Shown: positions 44,663 through 57,206, counted from the first letter of the stretch. The stretch: 64,000 bases of DNA from Papio anubis (GCF_008728515.1 NC_044995.1:37349542-37413541); one strand, 5' to 3'. Notes: a model not told the origin generated them from the letters alone. Numbers and translations are program-made.

Positions 44663-44705
<43 letters not shown>
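44663..44705. repeat. (CA)n microsatellite
   Basis: About 21 uninterrupted CA units, roughly 260 bp upstream of the ADGRE5 ATG. Confidence 0.95.
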
Positions 44706-44707
<2 letters not shown>

Positions 44708-45039
44708 GTGCACTCCCTCAGCAAGAATGAAGTGCAACCTGCTTTCAAAATCCTCTGCTGGAGTTTCCACCATGTGGCTCTGACGAACCCTCTGGCCTCT
44801 GTGTTCGGGCTGGCTGCTCTGGAGGGGAAGGTGTGGCAGCCGGGTTGGGCGGCAGGCCCCAAGCCTGGGGCCATTTGGCTCTTCCCTGGGCAGGCGCAAA
44901 GGGGCCTGGTCAGAAATAGCTCTGGGTGCCCACGCTGGTGGGGCTCGCCCTGTGCCCAGAGCTTTGGCATGTCAGAGTTGGCAGAGCCAGTGTCTCAGCT
45001 GGCAGAACCTTCCCCTGCCATTTTCCAGATGAGAAAACA

Positions 45040-45350
45040 GGCCAGGTACAGAGGCTCACACCTGTGATCCCAGCACTCTGGGAGGCCGAGGCAGGAGGAT
45101 CACTTGAGCTCAGGAGTTTGAGACCAGCCTGGGCAACATGGCGAAACTCTGTTTCTACAAAAAAAAAAAAAAAAAAAAAAAATTATTCAGGCTGGTGGCA
45201 GACATCTGTGGTCCCAGCTACTACTACTCAGGAGGCTGTGGCAGGGAGGATCACCCGAGCTGGGGAGTTTGAGCTATGATGGTGCCACTGCAATCCAGGT
45301 TGGGTGATAGAGTGAGATCCTGTGTCAAAAACAAAAAGAAAGAAAGAAAA
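45040..45350 (+). mobile_element. Alu
   Basis: GGCCAGGTACAGAGGCTCAC head, internal A run, AAAGAAAG tail. Confidence 0.91.
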
Positions 45351-45640
45351 CTGAGGCATTACAGTGTCCACACAGGAGACCAGGAAGGAAGAAGGGGCCC
45401 CCTTCCGATGCCAGGCAGGCGCCAAGAAGAGAAGCTTCACTGCACGGAGCAGACCCCCCCGGATCTTTCTGGTCTTTCTAAGTCAGTTTCCCCCTGTGGG
45501 AAACTTATATTTCAGAGGCCCCTGGGCACTTCGTTAATCAACGGAGAATCATGTGATAGGAGGGTTCTTTCCTTTTTGGATAAATCACATGATTAGCTTG
45601 TCTCTTGAGCTACCTAATAATTTTTTAAAATGTTATTTTT

Positions 45641-46245
45641 TGGCTGGGTGCGGTGGCTCATGCCCGTAATCCCAGCACTTTGGGAGGCTGAGGTGGGCGG
45701 ATCACCTGAGGTCAGGAGTTCGAGACCAGCCTGACCAACATGGAGAAACCCCGTCTCTATTAAAAATACAAAATTAGGGCCGGGCGCGGTGGCTCAAGCC
45801 TGTAATCCCAGCACTTTGGGAGGCCGAGACGGGCGGATCACGAGGTCAGGAGATCGAGACCATCCTGGCTAACACAGTGAAACCCCGTCTCTACTAAAAA
45901 AATACAAAAAAAAACTAGCCGGGCGAGGTGGCAGGCGCCTGTAGTCCCAGCTACTCGGGAGGCTGAGGCAGGAGAATGGCGTAGACCCGGGAGGCGGAGC
46001 TTGCAGTGAGCTGAGATCCGGCCACTGCACTCCAGCCTGGGCGACAGAGCGAGACTCCATCTCCAAAAAAGAAAAAAAAAAAAAATACAAAATTAGCCGG
46101 GTGTAGTGGCGCATGCCCGTAATCCCAGCTACTCGGGAGGCTGAGGCAGGAGGATTGATAGAACCCAGGAGGCGGAGGTTGCGGTGAGCCGAAATCGTGC
46201 CCTTGCACTCCAGCCTGGGCAACAAGAGCGAAAATGTCTAAAAAC
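45641..46245 (+). mobile_element. Alu with a clean AluYR-like insertion
   Basis: Inner copy 45778-46085 with CTCAAGCCTG and GATCCGGCCAC, flanked by ATACAAAATTAG on both sides. Confidence 0.93.
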
Positions 46246-46261
46246 AAACAAACGCTATATA

Positions 46262-46420
46262 TTTTTAAAGAGATCTTACTCTGTCACCCAGGCTGGAGTG
46301 CAGTGGGACTATCACAGCTCACTGCAACCTCAAACTCCAGGGCTCAAAGTATCCTCCTGCCTCAGCCTCCTGAGGAGCTGGGACTACAGCTATGCACCAT
46401 CATGCCTGGCTAGTTTTTTT
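46262..46420 (-). mobile_element. Alu left-arm fragment
   Basis: GATCTTACTCTGTCACCCAG to CCTGGCTAG. Confidence 0.8.
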
Positions 46421-46474
46421 CTTAAGTTTTTTTTTTTTTTTTTTTTTTTAGATGAGGTCTAGCTATGCTGCCAA

Positions 46475-46650
46475 GAAAATGCTATTATTTACAGAGCACT
46501 TAGTCTGCACCAGGCCTGGTCATAAGCTTTGTTGTTTTTTTTTTTAATCTATTTTAACTCATTTACTCCTCAAAACATCTGCAATGATGTCATTCCCATT
46601 TGACAGAGGAGGAAACTGAGGCACAAATGACTGACCCAGCTGAGAAGATC
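46475..46650 (+). mobile_element. MIR
   Basis: ACAGAGCACTTAGTCTGCAC and GGAGGAAACTGAGGCACAAA. Confidence 0.75.
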
Positions 46651-47329
46651 CACAGGCGGGCAGCGCAGCCCTGGAGTCCCTGCGATGCGCCCAGGAGAGA
46701 GTCTCTATGGGCGCTAACATGTCTTTGCACCTCCAGCCCTTTGAAGGGCTTAGCAAATCTGTGTCCAATGGAATTCAGGACTTCGGTTTTCTGTTCCTTA
46801 TATTCATGTATTTATTTTTAGGTTTCCTACTATTTGGGGCCAATGGAGGGATTTTCAATGAGATGCGAAATCAAGTCTTGTTACACGAATAGAATTCAAA
46901 GATGCAGGACAGGTGAATGCTAAGGAAAATAGAGTTCAATTGTTCAAAGAGGGAGATTGCAGCAATGGGGGAAAAAAAAAGTCACTAATGACTGAAGTCA
47001 GAGAACTATTGTCCTGGGAGTAACCAAACATCCCCAGTCCTAGAATTTACCCCTTCCTGTCCCGGGCTCCTGTGGGGGTGGCCACGGGCTGTGGGGGAGG
47101 GGAATGAACATCAGCAGAAGCCAGAAGGAGAGAGGCCAGACCAGCTCTGGAGGGAGTTTGCCTTTTTTACTCAGAAAGCCAGAAACTCCAGCTAGAACCC
47201 CAGGGCTCAACGTCCCTTCTCTGCAGATCAGACGGGGAGGTCAGACAGCTGGCGTCTGCAGAATCTCAGGGAGGCAGGAGGCGCTTCCCGATGCCGGGGG
47301 TTGTCCCTACACCCCTTCATAGAGATCAT
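46651..47329. other. Unique sequence upstream of ADGRE5
   Basis: No exon, promoter or repeat recognised. Confidence 0.5.
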
Positions 47330-47843
47330 CGACATTATTTTATTTTATTTTATTTTATTGTACTTTATGTTAGACACAGAGTCTGCTGTTGCCCAGGCTG
47401 GAGTGCAATGGCACAATCATACAGCTCACTGCTCAAACTACTGGGCTGTGATCCCTCCACCTCAGCCTCGGTAGCTGGGATTACAGTTCCAGCACAACCA
47501 GGTCATCATTTTTTAAGTTTTTTATTTATTTTATTATTATTATTTTTTTTTTAAAACAGAGTCTGGCTCTGTAGCCCAGGCTGGAGTGCGGTGGCCGCGA
47601 TCTTGTCCACCGCGGCCTCCGCCTTCCAGCTTCAAGCTGATTCTCCTGTACTCAGCCTCCCAGAAGTAGCTGGGGTTGCAGGCATGTGCCACCATGCCTG
47701 GATAGTTTGTGTATGTTATTTAGTAGAGGCGGGGTTTTCATCATGTTGGCCAGGCTGGTCTGACTCCTGACCTCCAAAATGAATCCTGCGCCTCAGCCTC
47801 CCAAAGCTGGGATTACAGGCGTGAGTCACCACGCCCTGAGGCT
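47330..47843 (-). mobile_element. Two indel-rich Alus
   Basis: About 47330-47515 and 47540-47843. Confidence 0.75.
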
Positions 47844-48280
47844 TTCTTGAGTCTCTCCTGTACTTCTCACCATCTCTCTTCTTCCCTTGCAACCACATCA
47901 CCTTTTCCAGGCATTGGGCTCTCCCAGCCCCTGAGGTGACGTGGCATTTCTCTGCAGGCACAGGCACAGAGCCTGTACTGAGTGGAGCCCCATATGGTAA
48001 ACCATGCAAATTAGTACTCCTGCCCCTCCACTGCCGCCCAGCTAAGGGAAGCCTCTTAAGCCTTGCTGATCCGGTCCCTGCCGGCGTGTCTGCCTATGTT
48101 TCTCCACTTTCTCTTTGTCCTGAAGTCTCAGTCCGGCTGACTTATTTTGCAGCCTCTGGACAACCTCATAACTTTTGTTCTGCAGTGATGGGGGATGGGA
48201 ACATGGTCCTCATCTGTCAAAAGGGGAACTGGCACCTGGGGGTTTTGGGCCACTGGCCCCAGGTTGCTCAGCTCAGAAGT

Positions 48281-48446
48281 AACCCAAGATTACCCGTAAT
48301 CCCAGCTGCTTGGGCGGGCGAGGCAGGAGAATTGCTTGAGCCCAGGAGACATAGATTGCAGTGAGCTGAGATCGTGAGATTGCGCCACTGCACTCCAGCC
48401 CGGGCAACAGAGCAAGACTCCATCTAAAAAAAAAAAAAAAAAAAAG
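48281..48446 (+). mobile_element. 5'-truncated Alu with perfect target-site duplication
   Basis: Starts at the second-arm GTAATCCCAGC; flanked by AAGTAACCCAAGATTA on both sides, so the truncation occurred at insertion. Confidence 0.92.
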
Positions 48447-48499
48447 TAACCCAAGATTATCCAACCAATAATAATAATATAATAATTATATTAGTATAA

Positions 48500-49278
48500 T
48501 TTTTTTTTTTGAGACGGAGTTTCGCTCTTGTTGCCCAGGCTGGAGTCCAATGGTGCAATCTTGGCTCACCGCAACCTCCACCTCCTGGGTTCAAGCAATT
48601 CTTCTGCCTCAGCCTCCTGAGTAAGCTGGGATTACAGGCGCCTGCCACCGTATTGGGCTAATTTTTTTTTTTTTTTTTTTTGTATTTTTAGTAGAGATGG
48701 GATTTCTCCATGTTGATCAGGCTGGTCTCGAACTCCCGACCTCAGGTGATCCGACTGCCTCGGCCTCCCAAATTGTTGGGATTACAGGCGTGAGCCACCG
48801 TGCCCGGCCTAATTTATTATTATTATTTTAGAGACAGGGCCCCTGTTGCCCAGGCTGGAACGCAGTGGCACAATTACGGCTTGAGGCAGCCTGCACCTCC
48901 TGGGCTCATGCCACCCTCTCGCCTCAGCCTCCCAAGTAGCTGGGACTACAGACACATGCCGCCATGCCTGGCTAACTTTTTTTACTTTTTTTTTTGAGAC
49001 GGGGTTTTGCTCTTGTTGCCTAGGCTGGAGTGCAGTGCTCCATCTTGGCTCACTGCAACCTCCGCCTCCCGGGTTCAAGCGATTCTCCTGCCACAGCCTC
49101 CTGGGTAAGCTAGGATTACAGGCGCCTGCCACCACACCAGGCTAATTTTTTTGTATTTTTAGTAGAGATGGGGTTTCACCATATTGGCCAGGCTGGTCTC
49201 AAACTCCTGACCTCAGGTGATGCAGCCTCCTCAGCCTCCCAAAGTGCTGGGATTACAGTCGTGAGCCACTACACCCGG
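48500..49278 (-). mobile_element. Alu plus a nested pair
   Basis: Full 48500-48808, partial 48809-48976, full 48984-49278. Confidence 0.9.
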
Positions 49279-49294
49279 AGCTCCCTTTTGGGTT

Positions 49295-49425
49295 GTGTGG
49301 TCTCAGGTAGGTGATGTGGCCTCTCTGGGCCTCAGTCTCCCATCTGTGAAATGGTCAGAACTTCTCCAGGTGCCTGTGAGGACCAGACTGGAGGGAACGA
49401 ATTGCAGAAGTGCAGCTGGGTGTGG
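49295..49425 (-). mobile_element. MIR
   Basis: Reverse MIR wording GGCCTCTCTGGGCCTCAGTC and CCCATCTGTGAAATGG. Confidence 0.72.
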
Positions 49426-49429
49426 ACCC

Positions 49430-50780
49430 TCAGTAAACAACAGGAGGGGTGGTTAGGATGATCTCCGAGCGGGGTGAACTCTTTGCTGTCCTCTGCAATG
49501 GGGAGGGAGACCAAGAGACCCCCAACGCCCCACTCCCCAGCTTCTTATGCCGCCAGCTCATGCCCAGCACCCGCACAAGCCTGGGCTGAGGCGGGGGGTC
49601 AGATGGGGTCTCCGGGTGGAGGGGGGCATAACAGGATGCCCCCTGGCTGGGAGACAATGGCAGAGGAAGGGGCCGGGCAGCCCCCACGCGGATGAACCCC
49701 GCAGCTGGCTCCAGGAGGGCGGCGCAGCTATTGTGAGACCAGACGGCTGTCCCTGCGCCAGGAAGCCCCAGAGAACAGGGGAGAGGGTGGGAAGCCCGCT
49801 GGCTAACCCTGGTCCCCGACCCGGGGCAGGTCCCACTACGGTCTCTCTGTCTCCTCCAGCAGGCTGAACACCTGGGTTCCCTGGAGCCTGGCCCATCAGT
49901 GTGCACCTGGCTCAGGGGGCCCTGACTGCAGACCCCATCTGACCCCACTGACATCTCCCTAACTCCTTGCTCCCTACCCATCCCAGCCTGACCTGGGGAT
50001 TTTGGAGGCTGCACTGATCTGGGCTGTATTTATAGTTCCCTGGTGTTGCTGAGCCAGCTTCTAAATATAGAAGTCCAGCTATTTGGGGCCTCGGCCCTGG
50101 AGCAGAGTGGGGAGGAGCCAGTCCTGCACATGTGTGCCTCCCCCTGCCCCCGCCCTGCCGACCCAGAGACCACCCAGGCCTCTCAGTCTCCTGAGGTCCG
50201 GGCTGCAGGGGTCTCCGGTGCTGAAGGGAAGTCCAGGAGGAGCCCAAACATAATGAGGGCAGAAGCGAGAGGCTGTGATGGCTCAGAGGGACAAGGCAGC
50301 CAGGCCCCGTGCTCCGGGGCTGACGGGGAGTTCATGTGTTTGCACCTTGGGGTCTTAGCACCTGGTTCCTCTTCTTCCTCTTCGCCCCATGACCCGCTGC
50401 GGGAAGAAAGGGGGGTTGATCTGTCAGCTCAGTGTTCTCAGCTTCTAGGAAATGAAGCCCTTCAGGAAGCGGCAGAGGCACCCCCAAACCCCAAACAAAC
50501 TCTAGCGCCTAGTAACCCACTTCCCCTTCCCCATGGGCACTGAGTTCACTGGTTGCCCTGGCAGGGGGCAGGTGACGTGGAGTGGGGGGGGGTGGGGTTA
50601 TAAATAGACGGTATATAAGCAACTGCGGGGATAGCTGAGCAGAAGTGGCCGAAGCAGAAGTGGGGTCCTCATGGGCAGCTGGGCCCAAAAGTGTCCCCAG
50701 TCTTGGCCCCTCCCAGAGATCACCAAGATTTCGGGCAGTAAGGAGGAAGAGAGGTGTGAAATGTTTAAAAGGGCATCATT
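49430..50780. other. Alu-free island with candidate regulatory motifs
   Basis: 1.35 kb of unique GC-rich sequence between Alu blocks, containing CTAAATATAG (50061-50070), TTATAAATAG (50598-50607) and TATATAAG (50612-50619). Confidence 0.5.
50598..50640 (+). promoter_or_regulatory. Candidate TATA-type promoter
   Basis: Two TATA-like elements 12 bp apart after a long G-rich run. The transcript, if any, would run away from ADGRE5. Sequence motif only. Confidence 0.3.
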
Positions 50781-51082
50781 GGCCGGGCGCGGTTGCTCAA
50801 GCCTGTAATCCCAGCACTTTGGGAGGCCGAGACGGGTGGATCATAAGGTCAGGAGATCGAGACCATCCTGGCGAACACGGTGAAACCCTGCCTCTACTAA
50901 AAAGTACAAAAAAACTAGCCGGGCGAGGTGGCAGGCGCCAGTAGTCCCAGCTACTCGGGAGGCTGAGGCAGGAGAATGGCGTGAACCTGGGAGGCGGAGC
51001 TTGCAGTGAGCCGAGATCTGGCCACTGCACTCCAGCCTGGGCGACAGAGCGAGACTCTGTCTCAAAAAAAAAAAAAAAAAAA
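50781..51082 (+). mobile_element. Young Alu, AluYR-like
   Basis: Near-intact, CTCAAGCCTG head, flanked by AAGGGCATCATT on both sides. Confidence 0.94.
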
Positions 51083-51231
51083 TAAGGGCATCATTAATCC
51101 TTCAAAGCAATCTATGAACATGGTGGTCATTAAGTCATTAATAAAACCCTAGCACTTCCTCAGTGGTAACTTTATAAAGTACTTGGAATATTATACAGCT
51201 GTGAAAAAATAACTCCAGGGGTGTGCAATTT

Positions 51232-51522
51232 TTGGGGGGGGATGGAGTCTTGCTCTGTTGCCCAAACTAGAGTGCAGTGGCGCCATCTGGGCTCACTGCA
51301 ACCTCCGCCTCCTGGGTTCAAGCAATTCTCCTGCCTCAACCTCCCTAGAAGCTGGGATTACAGGCATGTGCCACCACGTTCAGCTAATTTTTGTATTTTT
51401 AGTAGGGATGGGGTTTCACCATGTTGGCCAGGCTGGTCTCAATCTTCTGACCTTCAAGTGATCTGCCCACCTCAGCCTCCCAAAATGCTGGGATTACAGG
51501 TACACACCACCATGCCTAGCCA
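51232..51522 (-). mobile_element. Alu
   Basis: GATGGAGTCTTGCTCTGTTG start, complete dimer. Confidence 0.92.
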
Positions 51523-51725
51523 CGCCCCTTTCTGAATGAAGTCGGGGGGAAGAAAAGTCTTAAATTGCAGTGTGACAGTTTCCATGGTAGAATCTTGAGC
51601 AGAAAAAGTCTCCAAAGTCCCACAGGAAAAAGCCACCTGGTGCAAAAGCTCAGACACAAAGATAATAAAATGGGATTTGGTTTCAGGATACAAACATATG
51701 CAAGAAGACTTTGAAAACTAAACAA

Positions 51726-52654
51726 GGCGGCTGGGCTCCGTGGCTCACTCCTGTAATCCCAGCACTTTGGGAGACTGAAGCGGGCGGATCACCTGAGGTC
51801 AGGAGTTCAAGACCAGCCTGGCCAACATGGTGAAACCCAGTCTCTACTAAAAGTACAAAAATCAGCCAGGTGTGGTGGCGGGCGCCTGTAATCCCAGCTA
51901 CTTAGGAGGCTGAGGTGAGAAAATAACTTGAACCCGGGAGGCAGAGGTTGCAGTGAGCCGAGATCGTACCACTGCACTCCAGCCTGGATGACAGAGCAAG
52001 ACTCCATCTCAAAAAAAAAAAAAAAATAGCCGAGTGTGGTGGCTTACGCGTGTAATCCCAGCATTTTGGGAGGCCAAGACGGGCGGATCACGAGGTCAGG
52101 AGATCGAGACCATCCTGGCTAACACGGTGAAACCCCATCTCTACTGAAAATACAAAAAAGTAGCCAGGCGTGGTGGTGGGCACCTGTAGTCCCAGCTACT
52201 CGGGAGGCTGAGGCAGGAGAATGGCGTGAATCCGGGAGGCGGAGCTTGCAGTGAGCTGAGATCGCGCCACTGCACTCCAGCCTGAGCGACAGAGCGAGAC
52301 TCCATCTCAAAAATAAAAATAAATAAATAAATAAAAATAAACAAGGCTGGGCCAGGCGCAGTGGCTCATGCCTATAATCCCAACTACTTGGGGAGGCCAA
52401 GGTGGGAGGATCAATTGAACCCAGGAGTTCGAGACCATCCTGGGCAACATAGTGAGACCCCCATCTCTCCAAAAATACAAAAAAAAAATTTGCCAGGCGT
52501 GGTGACTTGCACCTGTAGTCCCAGCTACTCAGGAGGCTGAAGTGGGAGGATGGCTTGAGGCCAGGAATTCGAGGCAGCAGTGAGCTGTGATCATGCCACT
52601 GCACTCCAGCCTGGGTGACAGAGCAAGACTCTGTCTTAAAAAAAAAAAAAATTA
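51726..52654 (+). mobile_element. Three forward Alus in a row
   Basis: 51726-52026, 52027-52343 and 52349-52654. Confidence 0.93.
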
Positions 52655-52837
52655 AGTAACTGAGCAAAGGAATAAGGGGCAAAGAATATTTGGAGTGGTG
52701 GTAATCAGCAAGATAAACATGGGAGCATGGGGACAAGGTCATGTCTCAGTTCTTGGTGATGAGGGAGGCTTGTGCATGTGCCTTCCTTCCCCTGTATTTT
52801 TAAATTTACATACGTTTCGCAAAGTAAAATTCTTTTT

Positions 52838-53132
52838 TTTTTTTTTTTTTGAGACAGAGTCTTACTCTGTCGCCCAGGCTGGAGTGAGTGGCACGATCTC
52901 AGCTCACTGCAAGCTCCGCCTCCCGGGTTCATGCCATTCTCCTGCCTCAGCCTCCCGAGTAGCTGGGACTACAGGCGCCGCCACCTCGCCCAGCTAGTTT
53001 TTTTGTATTTTTTAGTAGAGACAGGGTTTCACCGTGTTAGCCAGGATGGTCTCGATCTCCTGACCTCGTGATCTGCCCGTCTCGGCCTCCCAAAGTGCTG
53101 GGATTACAGGCGTGAGCCACCGCTCCCGGCCC
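52838..53132 (-). mobile_element. Alu with target-site duplication
   Basis: AAAGTAAAATTCTTT is present at both ends. Confidence 0.94.
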
Positions 53133-53217
53133 AAAGTAAAATTCTTTATCCCTACAAATTGTGAACAACACACATAGAAGTTTCCACATGTAAATGTTTC
53201 CTAAAATGATGGCTGGT

Positions 53218-53440
53218 TGTTTTTTTTTTTTTTTTTTTTTTTTGAGACAGGGTCTCTCGCTCTGTCAACAGACTGGAGTGCAGTGGTACAATCTCGGCTC
53301 ACTGCAACCTCCGCCCTCCGGGTTCAAGCCATTCTCCTGCCTCAGCTTTCCAAATAGCTGGGATTACAGGCACGCACCACCATGTCCAGGTAATTTTTTT
53401 TGTATTTTTAGTAGAGACGGGCATGAATCACTGCGACCAG
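53218..53440 (-). mobile_element. Internally deleted Alu with target-site duplication
   Basis: Jumps from GTAGAGACGGG to the head region; flanked by AAAATGA(T/C)GGCTG. Confidence 0.9.
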
Positions 53441-53583
53441 TCAAAATGACGGCTGTTTAACATAATGTCATGTAACGCAGGTATGTGGTGTTTTGTGGTT
53501 ATATGCAGATGTGATTTTATCAGAGACCAAAGCAAAAACAAAGAGAATTCTGAAAAGAGTTTCTATCAAGGAAGATAAAATGG

Positions 53584-53889
53584 GCCAGGGAGAGTGGCTC
53601 ATGCCTGCGATCTCAGCACTTTGGGAGGCCGAGGCGGGAGAATCCCTTGAGTCCAGGAGTTCGAGACCAGCCTAGACAACACGGTAAAACGCCATCTCTA
53701 CAAAAAAAAATGCAAAAATTAGCCAGGAGCGGTGGCGTGTACCTGTAATTCCAGCTATTCAGGGGGCTGAGATGGGAGAATCTCCTGAGCCTGGGAGTTT
53801 GAGGTTGCAGTGAGCTATGATCTCACCACTGCACTCCAGCCTGGGCCACAGAGTGAGACTCTGTCTCAGTAAATAAGTAAGTAAAATAA
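53584..53889 (+). mobile_element. Alu
   Basis: Complete dimer, AAATAAGTAAGT tail. Confidence 0.92.
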
Positions 53890-54589
53890 AGCTGACCATG
53901 GATAGACCGATGGTCCCAGGAATTACATTGTTTCATGGATTCTATAAACCTGAGGCTCTGTACAAATATTTAAAAAAGAATTTTAAAATGTTTAAAGGTT
54001 TTAAGGAGAAGCGTTTAGAGAAAGCAAAGGAGAGAGTAGGGTGGGGGAGGGGAACAGCTCGGGGCGAGGGGGCGGGTGGCTGTGGGGGTGGGGAACTGGT
54101 GGGAGCCAACAAAAAGCCCCGAGCTAGGAATGCTGTGTGACACTTGGTGGCATTTTTGTCACTTTCTTGCAGCTCTCAGTGTCTTCCCCATTTTGCAAAG
54201 GCTTCTGAGCTGGGTGGTGCCGATGTCCCGATAAGGATGGGGTCAGGCTTCTAGGGGGCACTGGGAGGACAGAGGTCTCAGAATCCTTCCCTTGACTTTG
54301 GATGGGTGGGGAAGGGCAGGGGAGGAAGGGGGCTTATTTAGGCTGGGTGCCCACCCGGGTCAACCCCTCCTCATGCCCTGGGCCTCTTCTGTTGTGGGCT
54401 TGTGGGTTCCCGAGACATAGGGCCACGGATGGCACTGCCAGTCCCAGCCAGTCCCGGAAAGAAGCGATGGGAAAGCGTTGGTGAGAATTAGTCCATCCCC
54501 AGGGCTCTGTGCCTCGGCTGGAGCTCTCCCTTTCACTTCTTTCCAAGCATAGAAAGCAGTTTGCAGCTCCTCAAAAAGTTACAATGTAG
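53890..54589. other. Unique sequence, no gene recognised
   Basis: G-rich around 54000-54110; nothing coding recognised. Confidence 0.5.
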
Positions 54590-55395
54590 AGTGACCCTGT
54601 GATCCAGGCATTCTGTTCCTGGGTATACACCTGAGAAAACTGAAGGCAGACACTCAAACGGATACTTACGTTTATTTTTATTTTTTGAGACAGAGTCTCA
54701 CTTTTGTCCAGGCTGGAGTGCAGTGGCGTGAGCTCAGAGCTCATTGCAACCTCCACCTCCTGGGTTCAAGCGATTCTCCTGCCTTAGCCTCCCGAGTAGC
54801 TGGGATTACAGGCACCCACCACCATGCCCGGCTAATTTTTGTATTTAGTGGAGACAGGGTTGCACCATGTTGGTCAGACTGGTCTCAAACTACTGACCTC
54901 AAATGATCTGCCCGCCTCAGCCTCCCAAAGTGCTGGGATTCCAGGCATGAGCCACTGTGCCTGACCTCAAACAGATACTTGTACACCCATGTTCATAGCA
55001 GCAAGGTTCACAATTACCATAAAAAGTGATTTTTAATTCAACCATATAAAGGAATGAGGCTCTGATCCATGCTACAGTGTGGATGAACCTTGAAAACATG
55101 ATACTGAGTGAGAGAAGCCAGACACGGAAGGTCACATAGGGCACAATTCCATTTATATGAAATGTCCAGAATAGGCAAATTCATAGCCAGAAAGCAGATT
55201 GGTAGTTGCCAGGGGCTGGGGAGGAGGAATGAGGAATGACTGGTAATGAGGACGGGGTTTCCTTTTGCGGTGTTGAAAACATTTTGGAACTAGATAGAGG
55301 CGATGGTTGCTCAATGCAGTGAATATACTAAATGGTGCTGAACCATGTACTTTAAAAGGATCTATTTTATGTCATGTCAACCTCACCTCCATAAA
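54590..55395 (+). mobile_element. Old L1 3' end split by an Alu
   Basis: TTCCTGGGTATACACCTGAG, GTGGATGAACCTTGAAAACA, GTAGTTGCCAGGGGCTGGGG and a terminal A run. The Alu at 54671-54966 is flanked by CAAAC(G/A)GATACTT. Confidence 0.85.
54671..54966 (-). mobile_element. Alu inside the L1
   Basis: Complete dimer with a recognisable target-site duplication in the L1. Confidence 0.93.
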
Positions 55396-55413
55396 AAAAA
55401 AAAAAAAAAGAAA

Positions 55414-56036
55414 CAGGCCGGGTGCAGTGGCTCATGCCTGTATTCCCAGCACTTTGGGAGACCGAGGCAGGCAGATTGCTTGAGTCCAGCAGTTCGAGAC
55501 CAGCCTGGGCAACATATCGAGACCTCGTCTCTACAAAACCTCCAAAAATTAGCTGGGCATGGTAGTGTGCACCTGTAGTCTCAGCAACTTGGGAGGTAGA
55601 GGTGGAAGGATCGCTTGAGCCTGGGAGGCAGAGGTGGCAGTGAGCCGAAATCACACCACTACACTGCAGCCAGGGTGACAGTGAGACTCTGTCTCAAAAA
55701 AATAAAATAAAATAAATACATAAATAAAATAGACCAGGCATGGTGGCTTATGCTTGTAATCCCAGCACTTTGGGAGGCTGAGGTAGGTGGATTACTTGAG
55801 GTCAGGCGTTCGAGACCAGTCTGGCCAACATGGTGAAACCCTGTCTCTACTAAAAATACAAAAATTAGCCGGGCATGGTGGTGCATGCCTGTAATCCCAG
55901 CTACTCAAGAAGCTGAGGCAGGAGAATTGCTTGAACCTGGGAGGCAGAGAGGTTGCAGTGAGCCGAGACGGCGCAACTGCTCTCCAGCTTGGGCGACAGA
56001 GCGAAACTCTGTCTCAAAAAAAAAAAAAAAAAAAAT
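55414..56036 (+). mobile_element. Two forward Alus
   Basis: 55414-55730 and 55731-56036. Confidence 0.93.
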
Positions 56037-56114
56037 TCTGAGTTTTTCACAGCTATATCTCTGACACCTCTAAACACTTCAGTCGTCGCTTTTGGTTTTT
56101 AATTTCCTTCCTCA

Positions 56115-56255
56115 CTTTTTTTTTCTTTACTTTTTTATAGAGACGGGTCTCATTGTGTTGCCCAGGCTGGTCTTGGACTCCTGAGCTCTAGCAATCCTAC
56201 CGCCTCTGCGTCTCAAACTGTTGGGATTACAGACGTGAGCCACTGCACCTAGCCT
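56115..56255 (-). mobile_element. Alu fragment
   Basis: AGAGACGGGTCTCATTGTGT to CACCTAGCC. Confidence 0.8.
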
Positions 56256-57109
56256 ATTTCTTTCCCTTTTTGTCTCTTTTCAATTTTTTTTTAAACAAAA
56301 AGAGCAGTCTCTTTGATCCAGAGCTTCATGGGAGGGTGAGACTGTGGCTCCCAGGGTCCTGCGAGTAAGCGACTCATTACATTTTACACCTGGGCACCTC
56401 CCTCTCCCTACCCTAGTCCCAGCTCTGAGGCTTCAACCAGGCGACAGCAGGAAGCAAATTTAATTTCACCCCCACCCCTACCAATATAGGTCCTTTTGCT
56501 GTTGCTTTCTACTTATGGAAATGGCCCTGGTTTCCTTTTGTGGTGGTGGCATAAAAGTTCCTTCCCAAATAAATTTATTTAAGTTTTTTTTTTTTTTTTA
56601 AAGGAAAAGCAAGTTGATTGAAGGAAAAATCTGTGGTCCGGGGAGATGTTCCAAATCCTGGAGGTGGAGAGGAATGAATGACGTTTGTGGCTTGCAGATC
56701 AACTCCCCGCAGCGGGCGTGACGTCATTGCAGCCAAAATTGTCCTCCACGCACTGCTACGGTGAGTCAGGGGGAGAGGGGCCCCTCTGGGCAGATGGCAA
56801 AAGGCATTTTTGAGTGTACAAGGAAGCATTTTTCTGAGAGCATTTCCTGTTGGTACCCTCCTATGTAGGGGCCAAGGTGTCACTGGGGCTTTCTGGGGCC
56901 TTTGGTGTGGGTCTTAGTGACAAAGTTCAGTGGCAATCTGGCATTTCCCTAGTGGAGTTGTCACTCCCACGACAGCCTCTCATGCCCCGCTTCTGTCCAG
57001 CTGGAGGAGCCAGCTCTGGGCACCCCGAGGGCTTCCTGCCATCCACGAGGTCAGGCGGCCCTGACATTGGCAAGAAGATTGACACCCACGCTTTGTGCTT
57101 CCTTTGAAA
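56256..57109. other. Alu-free island with CRE and AP-1 motifs
   Basis: Unique sequence; perfect TGACGTCA at 56719-56726, TGAGTCA at 56762-56768 and a half CRE at 56679-56684. Confidence 0.5.
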
Positions 57110-57206
57110 CAGAGTCGTTAAAATTCCAGGACAGACAAATGGCCAATAGGCCTATGAAAAGATGCTCAAAGTCACCAATCATTAGGGAAATGCAAATCAA
57201 AACCAC

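Noticed and set aside
44107..44970. 287-codon open frame on the - strand at the ADGRE5 5' end
   Set aside because: It includes translation of the CA repeat and covers the MGGRV start in another frame; composition effect.
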